Assembly: GCF_963576545.1 (NCBI RefSeq)
Contig: NC_083656.1
Coordinates: forward strand, 1,047,640 to 1,111,639
Direction of reading: 5' to 3'
Source: Limanda limanda
Lineage: Eukaryota > Chordata > Actinopteri > Pleuronectiformes > Pleuronectidae
Length of the DNA stretch: 64,000 nt
In this document: in pieces, positions 1 to 11,719 of the stretch
Layout of the letters: each line of letters starts with the position of its first letter
Position numbering within the stretch: position 1 is the stretch's first letter
The notes under the pieces: generated by a model
The model's input: only the letters and a program-made list of their open reading frames with translations
Databases searched by the model: none
Told to the model about the DNA's origin: nothing
Program-made: the position numbers and the translations under genes

Positions 1-461
1 GACACTGTGCAAAAGCAGGTACTGGGGAGAAAGTGGAGTGATGTAAGTGTTATTGTAATGAAAACAAAAGTATTATAAGTAATATTGCAACAGTAGTGAC
101 CATGATACAGAAAAAAGAATTAAAAGTAAGTGACCATAATATAAATAATACTACAAGATAGTATAAAGGAAAATATAAATATTGCAATGTTATAAATATT
201 GCAATGTTATAAATATTGCAATGATATAAATATTTAGCTTCTGACACTAACAACACTGGGAATCTGTGATTTGATGTGAGGTTCATACAGAAGGTTTCAG
301 TCTGAGACTTCCTGTGTACTTTGGTCTGTTCTGGTTCCTTTAGGATCAACACGCTGCACCAGAGGAAGAAGCTCGAGGCCAGTGGGTGAACTGGAAATCC
401 ATCTACAAAGAGTTGTTTGATTTTTGGAAATTGATCACGAGGAATTTGCTTGAATGGAGAC
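1..461. other. AT-rich leader with short tandem repeat, no gene seen
   Basis: This stretch precedes the polypyrimidine satellite. It is AT-rich and holds about three and a half copies of an 18 bp unit (core ATAAATATTGCAATG) near 172-235. The only long frame runs on the minus strand; it is low-complexity at one end and has no recognisable domain. I see no gene here. Confidence 0.6.
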
Positions 462-464
462 CAG

Positions 465-690
465 TGAGAAAGTGAAGGGTTTGATCTGCAGCCCGTGTCC
501 GTGCACCCCCGAGCTGCAACCAGCCGTTTCATTGGGTGTAATACAGCGGAGCATGTAAACAAATGAAGCCGAACCTCCTCTAATTACTCACTACTACACT
601 TTTAGTTTCTTTTTCCGAAGAGAAATCGGTTTCTAGATAATCACTGATCATATAAATGAGTCTGTTTGGATTTCCCTTCATCAGCATTCC
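465..690. repeat. Family A spacer, copy 1
   Basis: First of three near-identical ~230 bp non-pyrimidine spacers. It starts at GAGAAAGTGAAGGGTTTGAT and runs through an ATCACTGATCATATAAATGA segment to the CATCAGCAT end. It contains CATTGGGTGTAATACAGCGG, which is related to the core of family B. Confidence 0.85.
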
Positions 691-1840
691 CTCTCATCCT
701 TCCTTCCGTCCTTCCTATCATCCCTCCTTCCTTCCTTCCTTCCTCCCATCCCTCCTTCCTTCCTCCCTCTCATCTCTCCTTCCTCCCTCCCTCTCATCCC
801 TCCTTCCTCCCTCTCATCCCTCCTTCCTTCCTTCCTTCCTCCCTCTCATCTCTCCTTCCTCCCTCCCTCTCATCCTTCCTCCCTCCCTCTCATCCCTCCT
901 TCCTTCCTCCCTCTCATCCTTCCTTCCTTCCTTCCTCTCATCCCTCCTTCCTCCCTCTCATCCCTCCTTCCTTCCTTCCTTCCTCCCTCTCATCCCTCCT
1001 TCCTTCCTTCCTTCCTCCCTCTCATCTATCCTTCCTCCCTCCCTCTCATCCCTCCTTCCTCCCTCTCATGCTTCCTACATTCCTCCCTCTCATCCTTCCC
1101 TCCTTCCTTCCTCTCATCCTTCCTTCCTTCCTTCCTCTCATCCCTCCTTCCTTCCTTCCTTCCTCCCATCCCTCCTTCGTCCCTCTCATCCTTCCTTCCT
1201 TCCTTCCTCCCTCTCATCCTTCCTTCCTTCCTCCCATTCCTCCTTCCTTCGTACCTCCCTCTCATCCCTCCCTCCTTCCTCCCTCTCATCCCTCCCTCCT
1301 TCCTCCCTCTCATCCCTCCTTCCTTCCTTCCTTCCTCCCATCCCTCCTTCGTCCCTCTCATCCTTCCTTCCTTCCTTCCTCCCTCTCATCCTTCCTTCCT
1401 TCCTCCCATTCCTCCTTCCTTCGTACCTCCCTCTCATCCCTCCCTCCTTCCTCCCTCTCATCCCTCCCTCCTTCCTCCCTCTCATCCTTCCTTCCTTCCT
1501 TCCTCCCTCTCATCCCTCCCTCCTTCCTCCCTCTCATCCTTCCTTCCTACCTTCCTCTCATCCTTCCTTCCTTCCTCCCTCTCATCCCTCCTTCCTCCCT
1601 CTCATCCTTCCTTCCTTCCTTCCTCCCTCTCATCCTTCCTTTCTTCCTTCCTCCCATCCCATCCCTCCCTCCTTCCTCCCTCTCATGCTTCCTACATTCC
1701 TCCCTCTCATCCTTCCCTCCTTCCTCCCTCTCATCCTTCCTTCCTTCCTTCCTCCCTCTCATCCCTCCCTCCTTCCTTCCTCTCATCCCTCCTTCCTCCC
1801 TCTCATCCCTCCCTCCTTCCTTCCTCTCATCCCTCCTTGG

Positions 1841-2088
1841 GAGAAAGTGAAGGGTTTGATCTGCAGCCCGTGTCCGTGCACCCCCGAGCTGCAACCAGCC
1901 GTTTCATTGGGTGTAATACAGCGGAGCATGTAAACAAATGGAGCCGAACCTCCTCTAATTACTCACTACTTCACTTTTAGTTTCTTTTTCCAAAGAGAAA
2001 TCGGTTTCTAGATAATCACTGATCATATAAATGAGTCTGTTTGGATTTTCCCTTCACAAGCATGAAGTTGATTCTCTGAGTCCATCTC
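1841..2088. repeat. Family A spacer, copy 2
   Basis: Near-identical to the copies at 465 and 2671 with a few substitutions (for example CAAAGAGAAATC instead of CGAAGAGAAATC). It sits between two polypyrimidine blocks and extends slightly further right, to GATTCTCTGAGTCCATCTC. Confidence 0.85.
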
Positions 2089-2670
2089 CCTCCCTCTCAT
2101 CCCTCCTTCCTTCCTCCCTCTCATCTCTCCTTCCTCCCTCCCTCTCATCCTTCCTCCCTCCCTCTCATCCCTCCTTCCTTCCTCCCTCTCATCCTTCCTT
2201 CCTTCCTCCCTCTCATCTCTCCTTCCTCCCTCCCTCTCATCCCTCCTTCCTCCCTCTCATGCTTCCTACATTCCTCCCTCTCATCCTTCCCTCCTTCCTC
2301 CCTCTCATCCTTCCCTCCTTCCTCCCTCTCATCCTTCCCTCCTTCCTCCCTCTCATCTATCCTTCCTCCCTCCCTCTCATCCCTCCTTCCTCCCTCTCAT
2401 GCTTCCTACATTCCTCCCTCTCATCCTTCCCTCCTTCCTTCCTCTCATCCCTCCTTCCTCCCTCTCATCCTTCCTTCCTTCCTTCCTCCCTCTCATCCCT
2501 CCTTCCTCCCTCTCATGCTTCCTACATTCCTCCCTCTCATCCTTCCCTCCTTCCTCCCTCTCATCCTTCCTTCCTTCCTTCCTCCCTCTCATCCTTCCCT
2601 CCTTCCTTCCTCTCATCCCTCCTTCCTCCCTCTCATCCCTCCCTCCTTCCTTCCTCTCATCCCTCCTTGG

Positions 2671-2919
2671 GAGAAAGTGAAGGGTTTGATCTGCAGCCCG
2701 TGTCCGTGCACCCCCGAGCTGCAACCAGCCGTTTCATTGGGTGTAATACAGCGGAGCATGTAAACAAATGAAGCCGAACCTCCTCTAATTACTCACTACT
2801 TCACTTTTAGTTTCTTTTTCCGAAGAGAAATCGGTTTCTAGATAATCACTGATCATATAAATGAGTCTGTTTGGATTTCCCTTCATCAGCATGAAGTTGA
2901 TTCTCTGAGTCCATCTCAC
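2671..2919. repeat. Family A spacer, copy 3
   Basis: Third copy of the ~230 bp spacer, ending in the same GATTCTCTGAGTCCATCTC as copy 2 but continuing into unique sequence instead of pyrimidine repeat. This suggests that the copy 3 right flank is the original context from which the others were amplified. Confidence 0.8.
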
Positions 2920-3416
2920 ATTGTCCTTGTTTCCCATTAGGATTCATCCGCCGCTGTAAATAGTCCCAAACAAAAGCCCAGTTAACGTTTGCTAAAAATT
3001 ACCAACAGGAAATAAGATGTTTTAGTGTTTTCATGGGACATTTTAGACAAAAGAATTATAGAAAACAGCAGAATTATCCTCTAACTCGAATATTTGACTC
3101 AAACACAACAAACAACTTGTAACTGAAACGTGTCGGTGGTCGGGATGTTGACCTGAGGTTATGAGCACGGGTTTATTTAAAAAGTCCATCTCCCCCGGAC
3201 AGAGAAGACAAAAGGTTGAAAACAAGTGGAATCCGTGAGTTATTTTCAATCTGTATAGAAGATGAAAATATCTTCAGCCTGATGGCGTGTGTAGAGAACC
3301 TCCCAGAAGGACTCAGCTGTTGAGTGTGTGAGGGTTTGATCTGCGGCCCGTGTCCGTGCGCTGGCTGCAATGAGCCGCTTCATTGGGTTTAATACAGCGG
3401 AGCGTGCCAACAACTT
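2920..3416. other. Unique spacer between the two satellite blocks
   Basis: About 500 bp of ordinary mixed-composition sequence between the A-type and B-type halves of the satellite. Its right end (3330-3416) resembles the middle of family A (GGGTTTGATCTGC, CCCGTGTCCGTGC, then CATTGGGTTTAATACAGCGG). It is the leftmost and longest version of the family B unit. No gene is seen. Confidence 0.6.
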
Positions 3417-6400
3417 CCTTCCTCCCTCTCATCCCTCCTTCCTTCCTCCCATCCCTCCTTCCTTCCTTCCTCTCATCCCTCCCTCCTTCCTCCCTCTCAT
3501 CCCTTCATTGGGTTTAATAAAGCGGAGCGTGCCAACAACTGTCGTCTCTCATCCCTCCCTCCTTCCTTCCTCCCATCCCTCCTTCCTTCCTCTCATCCCT
3601 CCCTCCTTCCTTCCTTCCTCTCATCCCTCCCTCCTTCCTCCCTCTCATCCCTTCATTGGGTTTAATAAAGCGGAGCGTGCCAACAACTGTCGTCTCTCAT
3701 CCTTCCCTCCTTCCTCCCTCTCATCCCTCCCTCCTTCCTTCCTCCCATCCCTCCCTCCTTCCTCCCTCTCATCCCTCCTTCCTTCCTCCCTCTCATCCCT
3801 TCATTGGGTTTAATAAAGCGGAGCGTGCCAACAACTTCCTCCCTCTCATCCCTCTCATCCCTCCCTCCTTCCTCCCTCTCATCCTTCCCTCCTTCCTTCC
3901 TCCCATCCCTCCTTCCTTCCTCCCATCCCTCCTTCCTTCCTTCCTTCCTCCCTCTCATCCTTCCCTCATTCCTCCCTCTCATCCTTCCCTCCTTCCTTCC
4001 TCTCATCCCTCCTTCCTCCCTCTCATCCCTCCCTCCTTCCTTCCTCCCATCCCTCCTTCCTTCCTTCCTTCCTCCCATCCCTCCTTCCTTCCTCCCATCC
4101 CTCCTTCCTTCCTTCCTTCCTCCCTCCTTCCCTCCTTCCTCCCTCTCATCCCTCCTTCCTCCCTCTCATCCCTCCTTCCTCCCTCTCATCTCTCCTTCCT
4201 CCCTCTCATCCCTCCTTCCTCCCTCTCATCTCTCCTTCCTTCCTCCCTCCCATCCCTCCCTCCTTCCTCCCTCTCATCCATCCCTCCCTCCTTCCTCCCT
4301 CTCATCCCTTCATTGGGTTTAATAAAGCGGAGCGTGCCAACAACTGTCGTCTCTCATCCTTCCCTCCTTCCTCCCTCTCATCCCTCCCTCCTTCCTTCCT
4401 CCCATCCCTCCCTCCTTCCACCCTCTCATCCCTCCTTCCTTCCTCCCTCTCATCCCTTCATTGGGTTTAATAAAGCGGAGCGTGCCAACAACTTCCTCCC
4501 TCTCATCCCTCTCATCCCTCCCTCCTTCCTCCCTCTCATACTTCCCTCCTTCCTTCCTCCCATCCCTCCTTCCTTCCTTCCTCCCATCCCTCCTTCCTTC
4601 CTTCCTTCCTCCCTCTCATCCTTCCCTCATTCCTCCCTCTCATCCTTCCCTCCTTCCTTCCTCTCATCCCTCCTTCCTCCCTCTCATCCCTCCCTCCTTC
4701 CTTCCTCCCATCCCTCCTTCCTTCCTTCCTCCCATCCCTCCTTCCTTCCTTCCTTCCTCCCTCCTTCCCTCCTTCCTCCCTCTCATCCCTCCTTCCTCCC
4801 TCTCATCCCTCCTTCCTCCCTCTCATCTCTCCTTCCTCCCTCTCATCCCTCCTTCCTCCCTCTCATCTCTCCTTCCTTCCTCCCTCCCATCCCTCCCTCC
4901 TTCCTCCCTCTCATCCATCCCTCCCTCCTTCCTCCCTCTCATCCCTTCATTGGGTTTAATAAAGCGGAGCGTGCCAACAACTGTCGTCTGAGCCGCGAAG
5001 CCAAACCTCCCCACGTGCTCCGGATCGGAGGATGAAAAGATTCTCCCTCCCTCCTTCCTTCCTCTCATCCCTCCTTCCTTCCTTCCTCCCTCTCATCCTT
5101 CCTTCCTTCCTTCCTCCCATCTCTCCTTCCTCCCTCCCTCTCATCCCTCCTTCCTTCCTCTCATCCTTCCTTCCTTCCTTCCTTCCTCCCTCTCATCCTT
5201 CCTTCCTTCCTTCCTCCCATCTCTCCTTCCTCCCTCCCTCTCATCCCTCCTTCCTTCCTCCCATCCCTCCTTCCTTCCTTCCTCTCATCCCTCCCTCCCT
5301 CCTTCCTTCCTCCCTCTCATCCCTTCATTGGGTTTAATACAGCGGAGCGTGCCAACAACTGTCGTCTCTCATCCTTCCCTCCTTCCTCCCTCTCATCCCT
5401 CCCTCCTTCCTTCCTCCCATCCCTCCCTCCTTCCACCCTCTCATCCCTCCTTCCTTCCTCCCTCTCATCCCTTCATTGGGTTTAATAAAGCGGAGCGTGC
5501 CAACAACTTCCTTCCTCCCTCTCATCCCTCCCTCCTTCCTTCCTCTCATCCCTCCTTCCCTCCTTCCTCCCTCTCATCCCTTCATTGGGTTTAATAAAGC
5601 GGAGCGTGCCAACAACTGTCGTCTCTCATCCCTCCCTCCTTCCTTCCTCCCATCCCTCCTTCCTTCCTCTCATCCCTCCCTCCTTCCTTCCTTCCTCTCA
5701 TCCCTCCCTCCTTCCTCCCTCTCATCCCTTCATTGGGTTTAATAAAGCGGAGCGTGCCAACAACTGTCGTCTCTCATCCTTCCCTCCTTCCTCCCTCTCA
5801 TCCCTCCCTCCTTCCTTCCTCCCATCCCTCCCTCCTTCCTCCCTCTCATCCCTCCTTCCTTCCTCCCTCTCATCCCTTCATTGGGTTTAATAAAGCGGAG
5901 CGTGCCAACAACTTCCTCCCTCTCATCCCTCTCATCCCTCCCTCCTTCCTCCCTCTCATCCTTCCCTCCTTCCTTCCTCCCATCCCTCCTTCCTTCCTCC
6001 CATCCCTCCTTCCTTCCTTCCTTCCTCCCTCTCATCCTTCCCTCATTCCTCCCTCTCATCCTTCCCTCCTTCCTTCCTCTCATCCCTCCTTCCTCCCTCT
6101 CATCCCTCCCTCCTTCCTTCCTCCCATCCCTCCTTCCTTCCTTCCTTCCTCCCATCCCTCCTTCCTTCCTTCCTCCCATCCCTCCTTCCTTCCTTCCTTC
6201 CTCCCTCCTTCCCTCCTTCCTCCCTCTCATCCCTCCTTCCTCCCTCTCATCCCTCCTTCCTCCCTCTCATCTCTCCTTCCTCCCTCTCATCCCTCCTTCC
6301 TCCCTCTCATCTCTCCTTCCTTCCTCCCTCCCATCCCTCCCTCCTTCCTCCCTCTCATCCATCCCTCCCTCCTTCCTCCCTCTCATCCCTTCATTGGGTT

Positions 6401-9385
6401 TAATAAAGCGGAGCGTGCCAACAACTGTCGTCTCTCATCCTTCCCTCCTTCCTCCCTCTCATCCCTCCCTCCTTCCTTCCTCCCATCCCTCCCTCCTTCC
6501 ACCCTCTCATCCCTCCTTCCTTCCTCCCTCTCATCCCTTCATTGGGTTTAATAAAGCGGAGCGTGCCAACAACTTCCTCCCTCTCATCCCTCTCATCCCT
6601 CCCTCCTTCCTCCCTCTCATCCTTCCCTCCTTCCTTCCTCCCATCCCTCCTTCCTTCCTTCCTCCCATCCCTCCTTCCTTCCTTCCTTCCTCCCTCTCAT
6701 CCTTCCCTCATTCCTCCCTCTCATCCTTCCCTCCTTCCTTCCTCTCATCCCTCCTTCCTCCCTCTCATCCCTCCCTCCTTCCTTCCTCCCATCCCTCCCT
6801 TCCTTCCTTCCTCCCATCCCTCCTTCCTTCCTTCCTTCCTCCCTCCTTCCCTCCTTCCTCCCTCTCATCCCTCCTTCCTCCCTCTCATCCCTCCTTCCTC
6901 CCTCTCATCTCTCCTTCCTCCCTCTCATCCCTCCTTCCTCCCTCTCATCTCTCCTTCCTTCCTCCCTCCCATCCCTCCCTCCTTCCTCCCTCTCATCCAT
7001 CCCTCCCTCCTTCCTCCCTCTCATCCCTTCATTGGGTTTAATAAAGCGGAGCGTGCCAACAACTGTCGTCTGAGCCGCGAAGCCAAACCTCCCCACGTGC
7101 TCCGGATCGGAGGATGAAAAGATTCTCCCTCCCTCCTTCCTTCCTCTCATCCCTCCTTCCTTCCTTCCTCCCTCTCATCCTTCCTTCCTTCCTTCCTCCC
7201 ATCTCTCCTTCCTCCCTCCCTCTCATCCCTCCTTCCTTCCTCTCATCCTTCCTTCCTTCCTTCCTCCCTCTCATCCTTCCTTCCTTCCTTCCTCCCATCT
7301 CTCCTTCCTCCCTCCCTCTCATCCCTCCTTCCTTCCTCCCATCCCTCCTTCCTTCCTTCCTCTCATCCCTCCCTCCCTCCTTCCTTCCTCCCTCTCATCC
7401 CTTCATTGGGTTTAATACAGCGGAGCGTGCCAACAACTGTCGTCTCTCATCCTTCCCTCCTTCCTCCCTCTCATCCCTCCCTCCTTCCTTCCTCCCATCC
7501 CTCCCTCCTTCCACCCTCTCATCCCTCCTTCCTTCCTCCCTCTCATCCCTTCATTGGGTTTAATAAAGCGGAGCGTGCCAACAACTTCCTCCCTCTCATC
7601 CCTCTCATCCCTCCCTCCTTCCTCCCTCTCATCCTTCCCTCCTTCCTTCCTCCCATCCCTCCTTCCTTCCTTCCTCCCATCCCTCCTTCCTTCCTTCCTT
7701 CCTCCCTCTCATCCTTCCCTCATTCCTCCCTCTCATCCTTCCCTCCTTCCTTCCTCTCATCCCTCCTTCCTCCCTCTCATCCCTCCCTCCTTCCTTCCTC
7801 CCATCCCTCCTTCCTTCCTTCCTCCCATCCCTCCTTCCTTCCTTCCTTCCTCCCTCCTTCCCTCCTTCCTCCCTCTCATCCCTCCTTCCTCCCTCTCATC
7901 CCTCCTTCCTCCCTCTCATCTCTCCTTCCTCCCTCTCATCCCTCCTTCCTCCCTCTCATCTCTCCTTCCTTCCTCCCTCCCATCCCTCCCTCCTTCCTCC
8001 CTCTCATCCCTTCATTGGGTTTAATAAAGCGGAGCGTGCCAACAACTGTCGTCTGAGCCGCAAAGCCAAACCTCCCCACGTGCTCCGGACTGGAGGATGA
8101 AAAGATTCTCCCTCCCTCCTTCCTTCCTCTCATCCCTCCTTCCTTCCTTCCTTCCTCTCATCCTTCCTTCCTTCCTTCCTCTCATCCCTCCCTCCTTCCT
8201 CCCTCTCATCCCTCCCTCCTTCCTTCCTCTCATCCTTCCTTCCTTCCTTCCTTCCTTCCTCCCTCTCATCCTTCCTTCCTTCCTTCCTCCCATCTCTCCT
8301 TCCTCCCTCCCTCTCATCCCTCCTTCCTCCCTCTCATCCCTCCTTCCTTCCTTCCTTCCTCCCTCTCATCTCTCCTTCCTCCCTCCCTCTCATCTCTCCT
8401 TCCTGAATCTCATGCTTCCTTCCTTCCTTCCTCCCATCTCTCCTTCCTCCCTCCCTCTCATCCCTCATTCCTCCCTCTCATCCCTCCTTCCTTCCTTCCT
8501 TCCTCCCTCTCATCTCTCCTTCCTCCCTCCCTCTCATCCTTCCTTCCTTCCTTCCTCTCATCCCTCCTTCCTCCCTCTCATGCTTCCTACATTCCTCCCT
8601 CTCATCCCTCCCTCCTTCCTTCCTCCCATCCTTCCTTCCTACCTCCCTCTCATCCCTCCCTCCTTCCTTCCTCTCATCCCTCCCTCCCATCTTCCTTCCT
8701 CTCATCCCTCCTTCCTTCCTTCCTCCCATCCCTCCCTCCTCCCTCCCTCTCATCCCTCCTTCCTCCCTCTCATCCCTCCTTCCTTCCTTCCTTCCTCCCT
8801 CTCATCTCTCCTTCCTCCCTCCCTCTCATCTCTCCTTCCTGAATCTCATGCTTCCTTCCTTCCTTCCTCCCATCTCTCCTTCCTCCCTCCCTCTCATCCC
8901 TCATTCCTCCCTCTCATCCCTCCTTCCTTCCTTCCTTCCTCCCTCTCATCTCTCCTTCCTCCCTCCCTCTCATCCTTCCTTCCTTCCTTCCTCTCATCCC
9001 TCCTTCCTCCCTCTCATGCTTCCTACATTCCTCCCTCTCATCCCTCCCTCCTTCCTTCCTCCCATCCTTCCTTCCTACCTCCCTCTCATCCCTCCCTCCT
9101 TCCTTCCTCTCATCCCTCCTTCCTTCCTACCTCCCTCCCTCTCATCCTTCCTTCCTTCCTTCCTCTCATCCCTCCTTCCTCCCTCTCATGCTTCCTACAT
9201 TCCTCCCTCTCATCCCTCCCTCCTTCCTTCCTCCCATCCTTCCTTCCTACCTCCCTCTCATCCCTCCCTCCTTCCTTCCTCTCATCCCTCCTTCCTTCCT
9301 TCCTTCCTCCCATCCCTCCCTCCTCCCTCCCTCTCATCCCTTCATTGGGTTTAATAAAGCGGAGCGTGCCAACAACTGTCGTCTG
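3370..9385. repeat. Family B interspersed short spacer, about 19 copies
   Basis: A unit of about 40-45 bp (TTCATTGGGTTTAATAAAGC followed by GGAGCGTGCCAACAACT, usually then GTCGTC). It recurs near 3380, 3506, 3653, 3805, 4311, 4459, 4949, 5326, 5474, 5583, 5730, 5880, 6392, 6540, 7030, 7404, 7552, 8013 and 9341. Most copies read TAATAAAG; those near 3380, 5326 and 7404 read TAATACAG, as family A does. Four copies (near 4949, 7030, 8013, 9341) continue into a longer tail, GAGCCGCGAAGCCAAACCTC and onward to GGATGAAAAG. Confidence 0.85.
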
Positions 9386-9430
9386 AGCCGCGAAGCCAAA
9401 CCTCCCCACGTGCTCCGGATCGGAGGATGA

Positions 9431-9684
9431 AAAGAAGCCTGGGACAGCGAGGGTCCTCCCGGCCATAAGGAGTCTATTCTGCTCCTGTGTGTCCCAGCGT
9501 GGCAGCGAGCCACGCGGAGCGGTCTGTAAAGGCCCGGCCCGGCGGCGTGCTGGCACACGGCGCTCAGGACACGCTGCCTAATCCCATCAGAGTCTGTCCA
9601 CAGGACTCCAGGCTGCCAGGGTCTGTCACTCATCGTCTGGGTTCAACCTCAGGGAGCCGCAGCGCTTTGACTTAACCTTAAAAA
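9431..9684. other. GC-rich unique sequence right of the satellite
   Basis: About 250 bp of GC- and CpG-rich unique sequence continuing directly from the last B unit and its tail. Short frames are open on both strands but show no domain. It may be the original right-hand context of the amplified spacer. No gene can be supported. Confidence 0.5.
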
Positions 9685-10286
9685 CAGTGGTGGAAAGTAA
9701 TGAAGTAGAAATACTTTGTTACTGTACTTAAGTAGATTTTTTACATATCTGTACTTTACTTGAGTATTTATTTCCCTGACAACTTTTTACTTTTACTCGT
9801 TACATTTGAGAACAGATATCAATACTTTCTACATCTTTCATTCTGAAAACTGTTTATAGTTGATTCTTTGTTGTCTCTAGAAGTTCAGATGCACTCGTTC
9901 ATTACTATTTGAATCTCAGCATCTAGGGTTCAAAATTGGTAAAATGATACATTATATACATTATATTCATATTGTTGTTATAATTTTTCAGTCAGTTGAG
10001 ATAAATCTTGAGGAGAAACATTTTGGGTTGTTTTGTGTCTGTATAGGCCTACTATAAAAAGCACTTTGCATTTTTAATTTTGGTACTTGTACTTTTACTT
10101 TTGATACTTAAGTACATTTCAACACCAGATACTTTTGATACTTAAGTACTTTTAATATGAGCTACTTTAAGACTTTTACTCAAGTCATTTTCTGACGGGT
10201 GACTTTTACTTTTACCAAAGTCACTTTCAGGTAAGATATCTGTACTTTTACTCAAGTATGGCTTTCAAGTACTTTATACACCACTG
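9685..10286. mobile_element. hAT-type MITE (CAGTGGTG...CACCACTG)
   Basis: The element begins CAGTGGTGGAAAGTA and ends TATACACCACTG, so the ends are inverted. It is flanked by CTTAAAAA (9677-9684) and ATTAAAAA (10287-10294), an 8 bp target duplication with one mismatch, as expected for hAT transposons. The interior is full of GTACTT/AAGTAC words, typical of a very abundant non-autonomous family in fish genomes. No transposase is encoded. Confidence 0.85.
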
Positions 10287-10762
10287 ATTAAAAACAAGTA
10301 TCAGTGCTGAGCTGACGAGACGTACGAGACACAACGAGACGTACGAGACACAAACACGTCCAAGACAGAACTGAAGATGCTCCTCCTCCTTCCTGTTCAC
10401 ACGAGGAGGAGAGGAGAGAAGAGAAGGTGAAGGTCTCAGATCAGATCTCACAGACATGAAGAGTCCACGCTCAGGAACCAGATTACAACTATGTGCACAT
10501 TCCCTTTGACCATATAACATCAGTTTGTGCTGCATGAGCTGGAAAGTGGAGACGAATGTGCCTTCATGTTTTATTTCTTGCTTTTTAAAATCTTATTTTT
10601 TACTTCCTTCATCATACATCTTGATATTTATATATAAATATAAGCAGCAGGGGATGAAATATAAAGATCTTCATGCATCGATGACCTGTTGTTTCTGCAG
10701 GAGACGATAAAGCCTCTGAGCTGATTGGTCTGGAACCTGTGACCAAGCAGCACAACGGGCGA
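10287..10762. other. Intergenic, no gene seen
   Basis: Mixed-composition sequence between the MITE and the duplicated CCAAT-containing motif. It includes a short repeat of GACGTACGAGACACAA-like words near 10315-10350. Frames are short and without recognisable similarity. Confidence 0.5.
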
Positions 10763-10853
10763 CCGTCAGCCAATCAGACGTCATCCCTCCTTCCTTCCTT
10801 CCTTCCATCCCTCCTTCCTTCCTTCCTCCCTTCCGTCAGCCAATCAGACGTCA
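10763..10853. repeat. Direct repeat with CCAAT and TGACG motifs flanking a polypyrimidine insert
   Basis: A 21 bp motif (core GTCAGCCAATCAGACGTCA) occurs at 10763-10783 and again, identical, at 10833-10853. Between the copies lies about 49 bp of the CCTTCC satellite type. The motif has a CCAAT box and a CRE-like ACGTCA half-site. Its position about 0.9-1 kb upstream of the bHLH gene would allow a regulatory role, but this is inference. Confidence 0.7.
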
Positions 10854-10929
10854 GCTTCTCTGTGTTGTTGTTTTGTCGCACGAGTTTGATTTAACAAATT
10901 CATCTTCATCATTAAGGGCTGGATCTTCA

Positions 10930-11489
10930 TCACTCATGGTTCCTCTCATCCCTCCTTCCTTCCTCTCATCCCTCCTTCCTCCCTCTCATCCCTCCTTCCT
11001 CCCTCTCATCCCTCCTTCCTTCCTTCCTCCCATCCTTCCTTCCTCTCATCTCTCCTTCCTTCCTCCCTCTCATCTCTCCTTCCTTCCTTCCTTCCTCTCA
11101 TGCCTCCTTCCTTCCTCTCATCCCTCCTTCCTTCCTTCCTCCCTCCCGTCCCTCCTTCCTTCCTTCCTCTCATCCCTCCTTCCTTCCTCTCATCTCTCCT
11201 TCCCTCCCTCCTTCCTCTCATCTCTCCTTCCTTCCTTCCTCTCATCTCTCCTCTCATCCCTCCTTCCTTCCTCCCTCTCATCTCTCCTACCTTCCTTCCT
11301 CTCATCTCTTCTTCCCTCCTCCCATCCCTCCTTCCTCTCATCTCTCCTTCCTTCCTCCCTCTCATCCCTCCTTCCTTCCTCTCATCTCTCCTTCCTTCCT
11401 TCCTCCCTCTCATCTCTCCTTCCCTCCTCCCTCTCATCTCTCCTTCCCTCCCTCCTTCCTCCCATCTCTCCCCCCCCCCCCCCCCCCCC
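10930..11489. repeat. Second polypyrimidine array ending in poly-C
   Basis: About 560 bp of the same CCTTCC/CTCATC type as the 1-9 kb satellite, ending in a run of about 20 C at 11470-11489. It lies about 230 bp upstream of the bHLH start codon. No family A or B spacers are present. Confidence 0.9.
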
Positions 11490-11589
11490 TGTCCCGCTCC
11501 ACAGCACTGAGACGCTTCTAATCCTCTTTTGATGAACTTGGTTAATGGACGTCCCGCTGCGCGCTGGCTGTGTTCATTAGGCAGCACAC

Positions 11590-11670
11590 GACCCTGGACA
11601 CGCCCCCGGGACACGCCCCCGGGACACGCCCTGTCCATAAATGCACCCAAAGTGGAGAAAGTTTGAAACT
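11590..11670 (+). promoter_or_regulatory. Probable core promoter of the atoh1-like gene
   Basis: Three tandem GACACGCCC(CCGG) boxes at about 11596-11630 resemble GC/KLF-type sites. They are followed by a TATA-like CCATAAATG at 11635-11643, about 80 bp upstream of the start codon. The spacing would place transcription start near 11665. This is inferred from sequence only. Confidence 0.5.
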
Positions 11671-11719
11671 TTGTTCCCAGTGAACTGATCGAGTTCAGTT
11701 TCTGAGGAAAGTTTGAGTG

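Larger units (their letters stand above)
462..9430. repeat. 9 kb polypyrimidine satellite with higher-order structure
   Basis: The + strand is almost entirely C/T, built from CCTTCC, CCTCCC and CTCATC words in variable order with a local period of about 12-20 bp. The minus strand is the matching purine strand. Two spacer families interrupt it: family A (three ~230 bp copies) and family B (about 19 short copies). Spacings between B copies (about 148, 149, 510, 148, 490, 375, 148 bp) recur, so a block beginning near 3.5 kb is repeated near 5.58 kb, giving a higher-order period of about 2.08 kb. Long frames of Ser-Pro-Leu-Phe (+) or Arg-Glu-Gly-Lys (-) are open in several frames at once and are not genes. 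Such purine/pyrimidine tracts are known to favour triplex (H-DNA) structure; that is family knowledge, not something shown here. Confidence 0.95.

Noticed and set aside
656..9386. Many long open frames of Pro/Ser/Leu (+) and Arg/Glu/Gly/Lys (-) up to 459 codons
   Set aside because: They arise from the polypyrimidine repeat, are open in several frames at once, carry no domain and begin or end at spacer edges.
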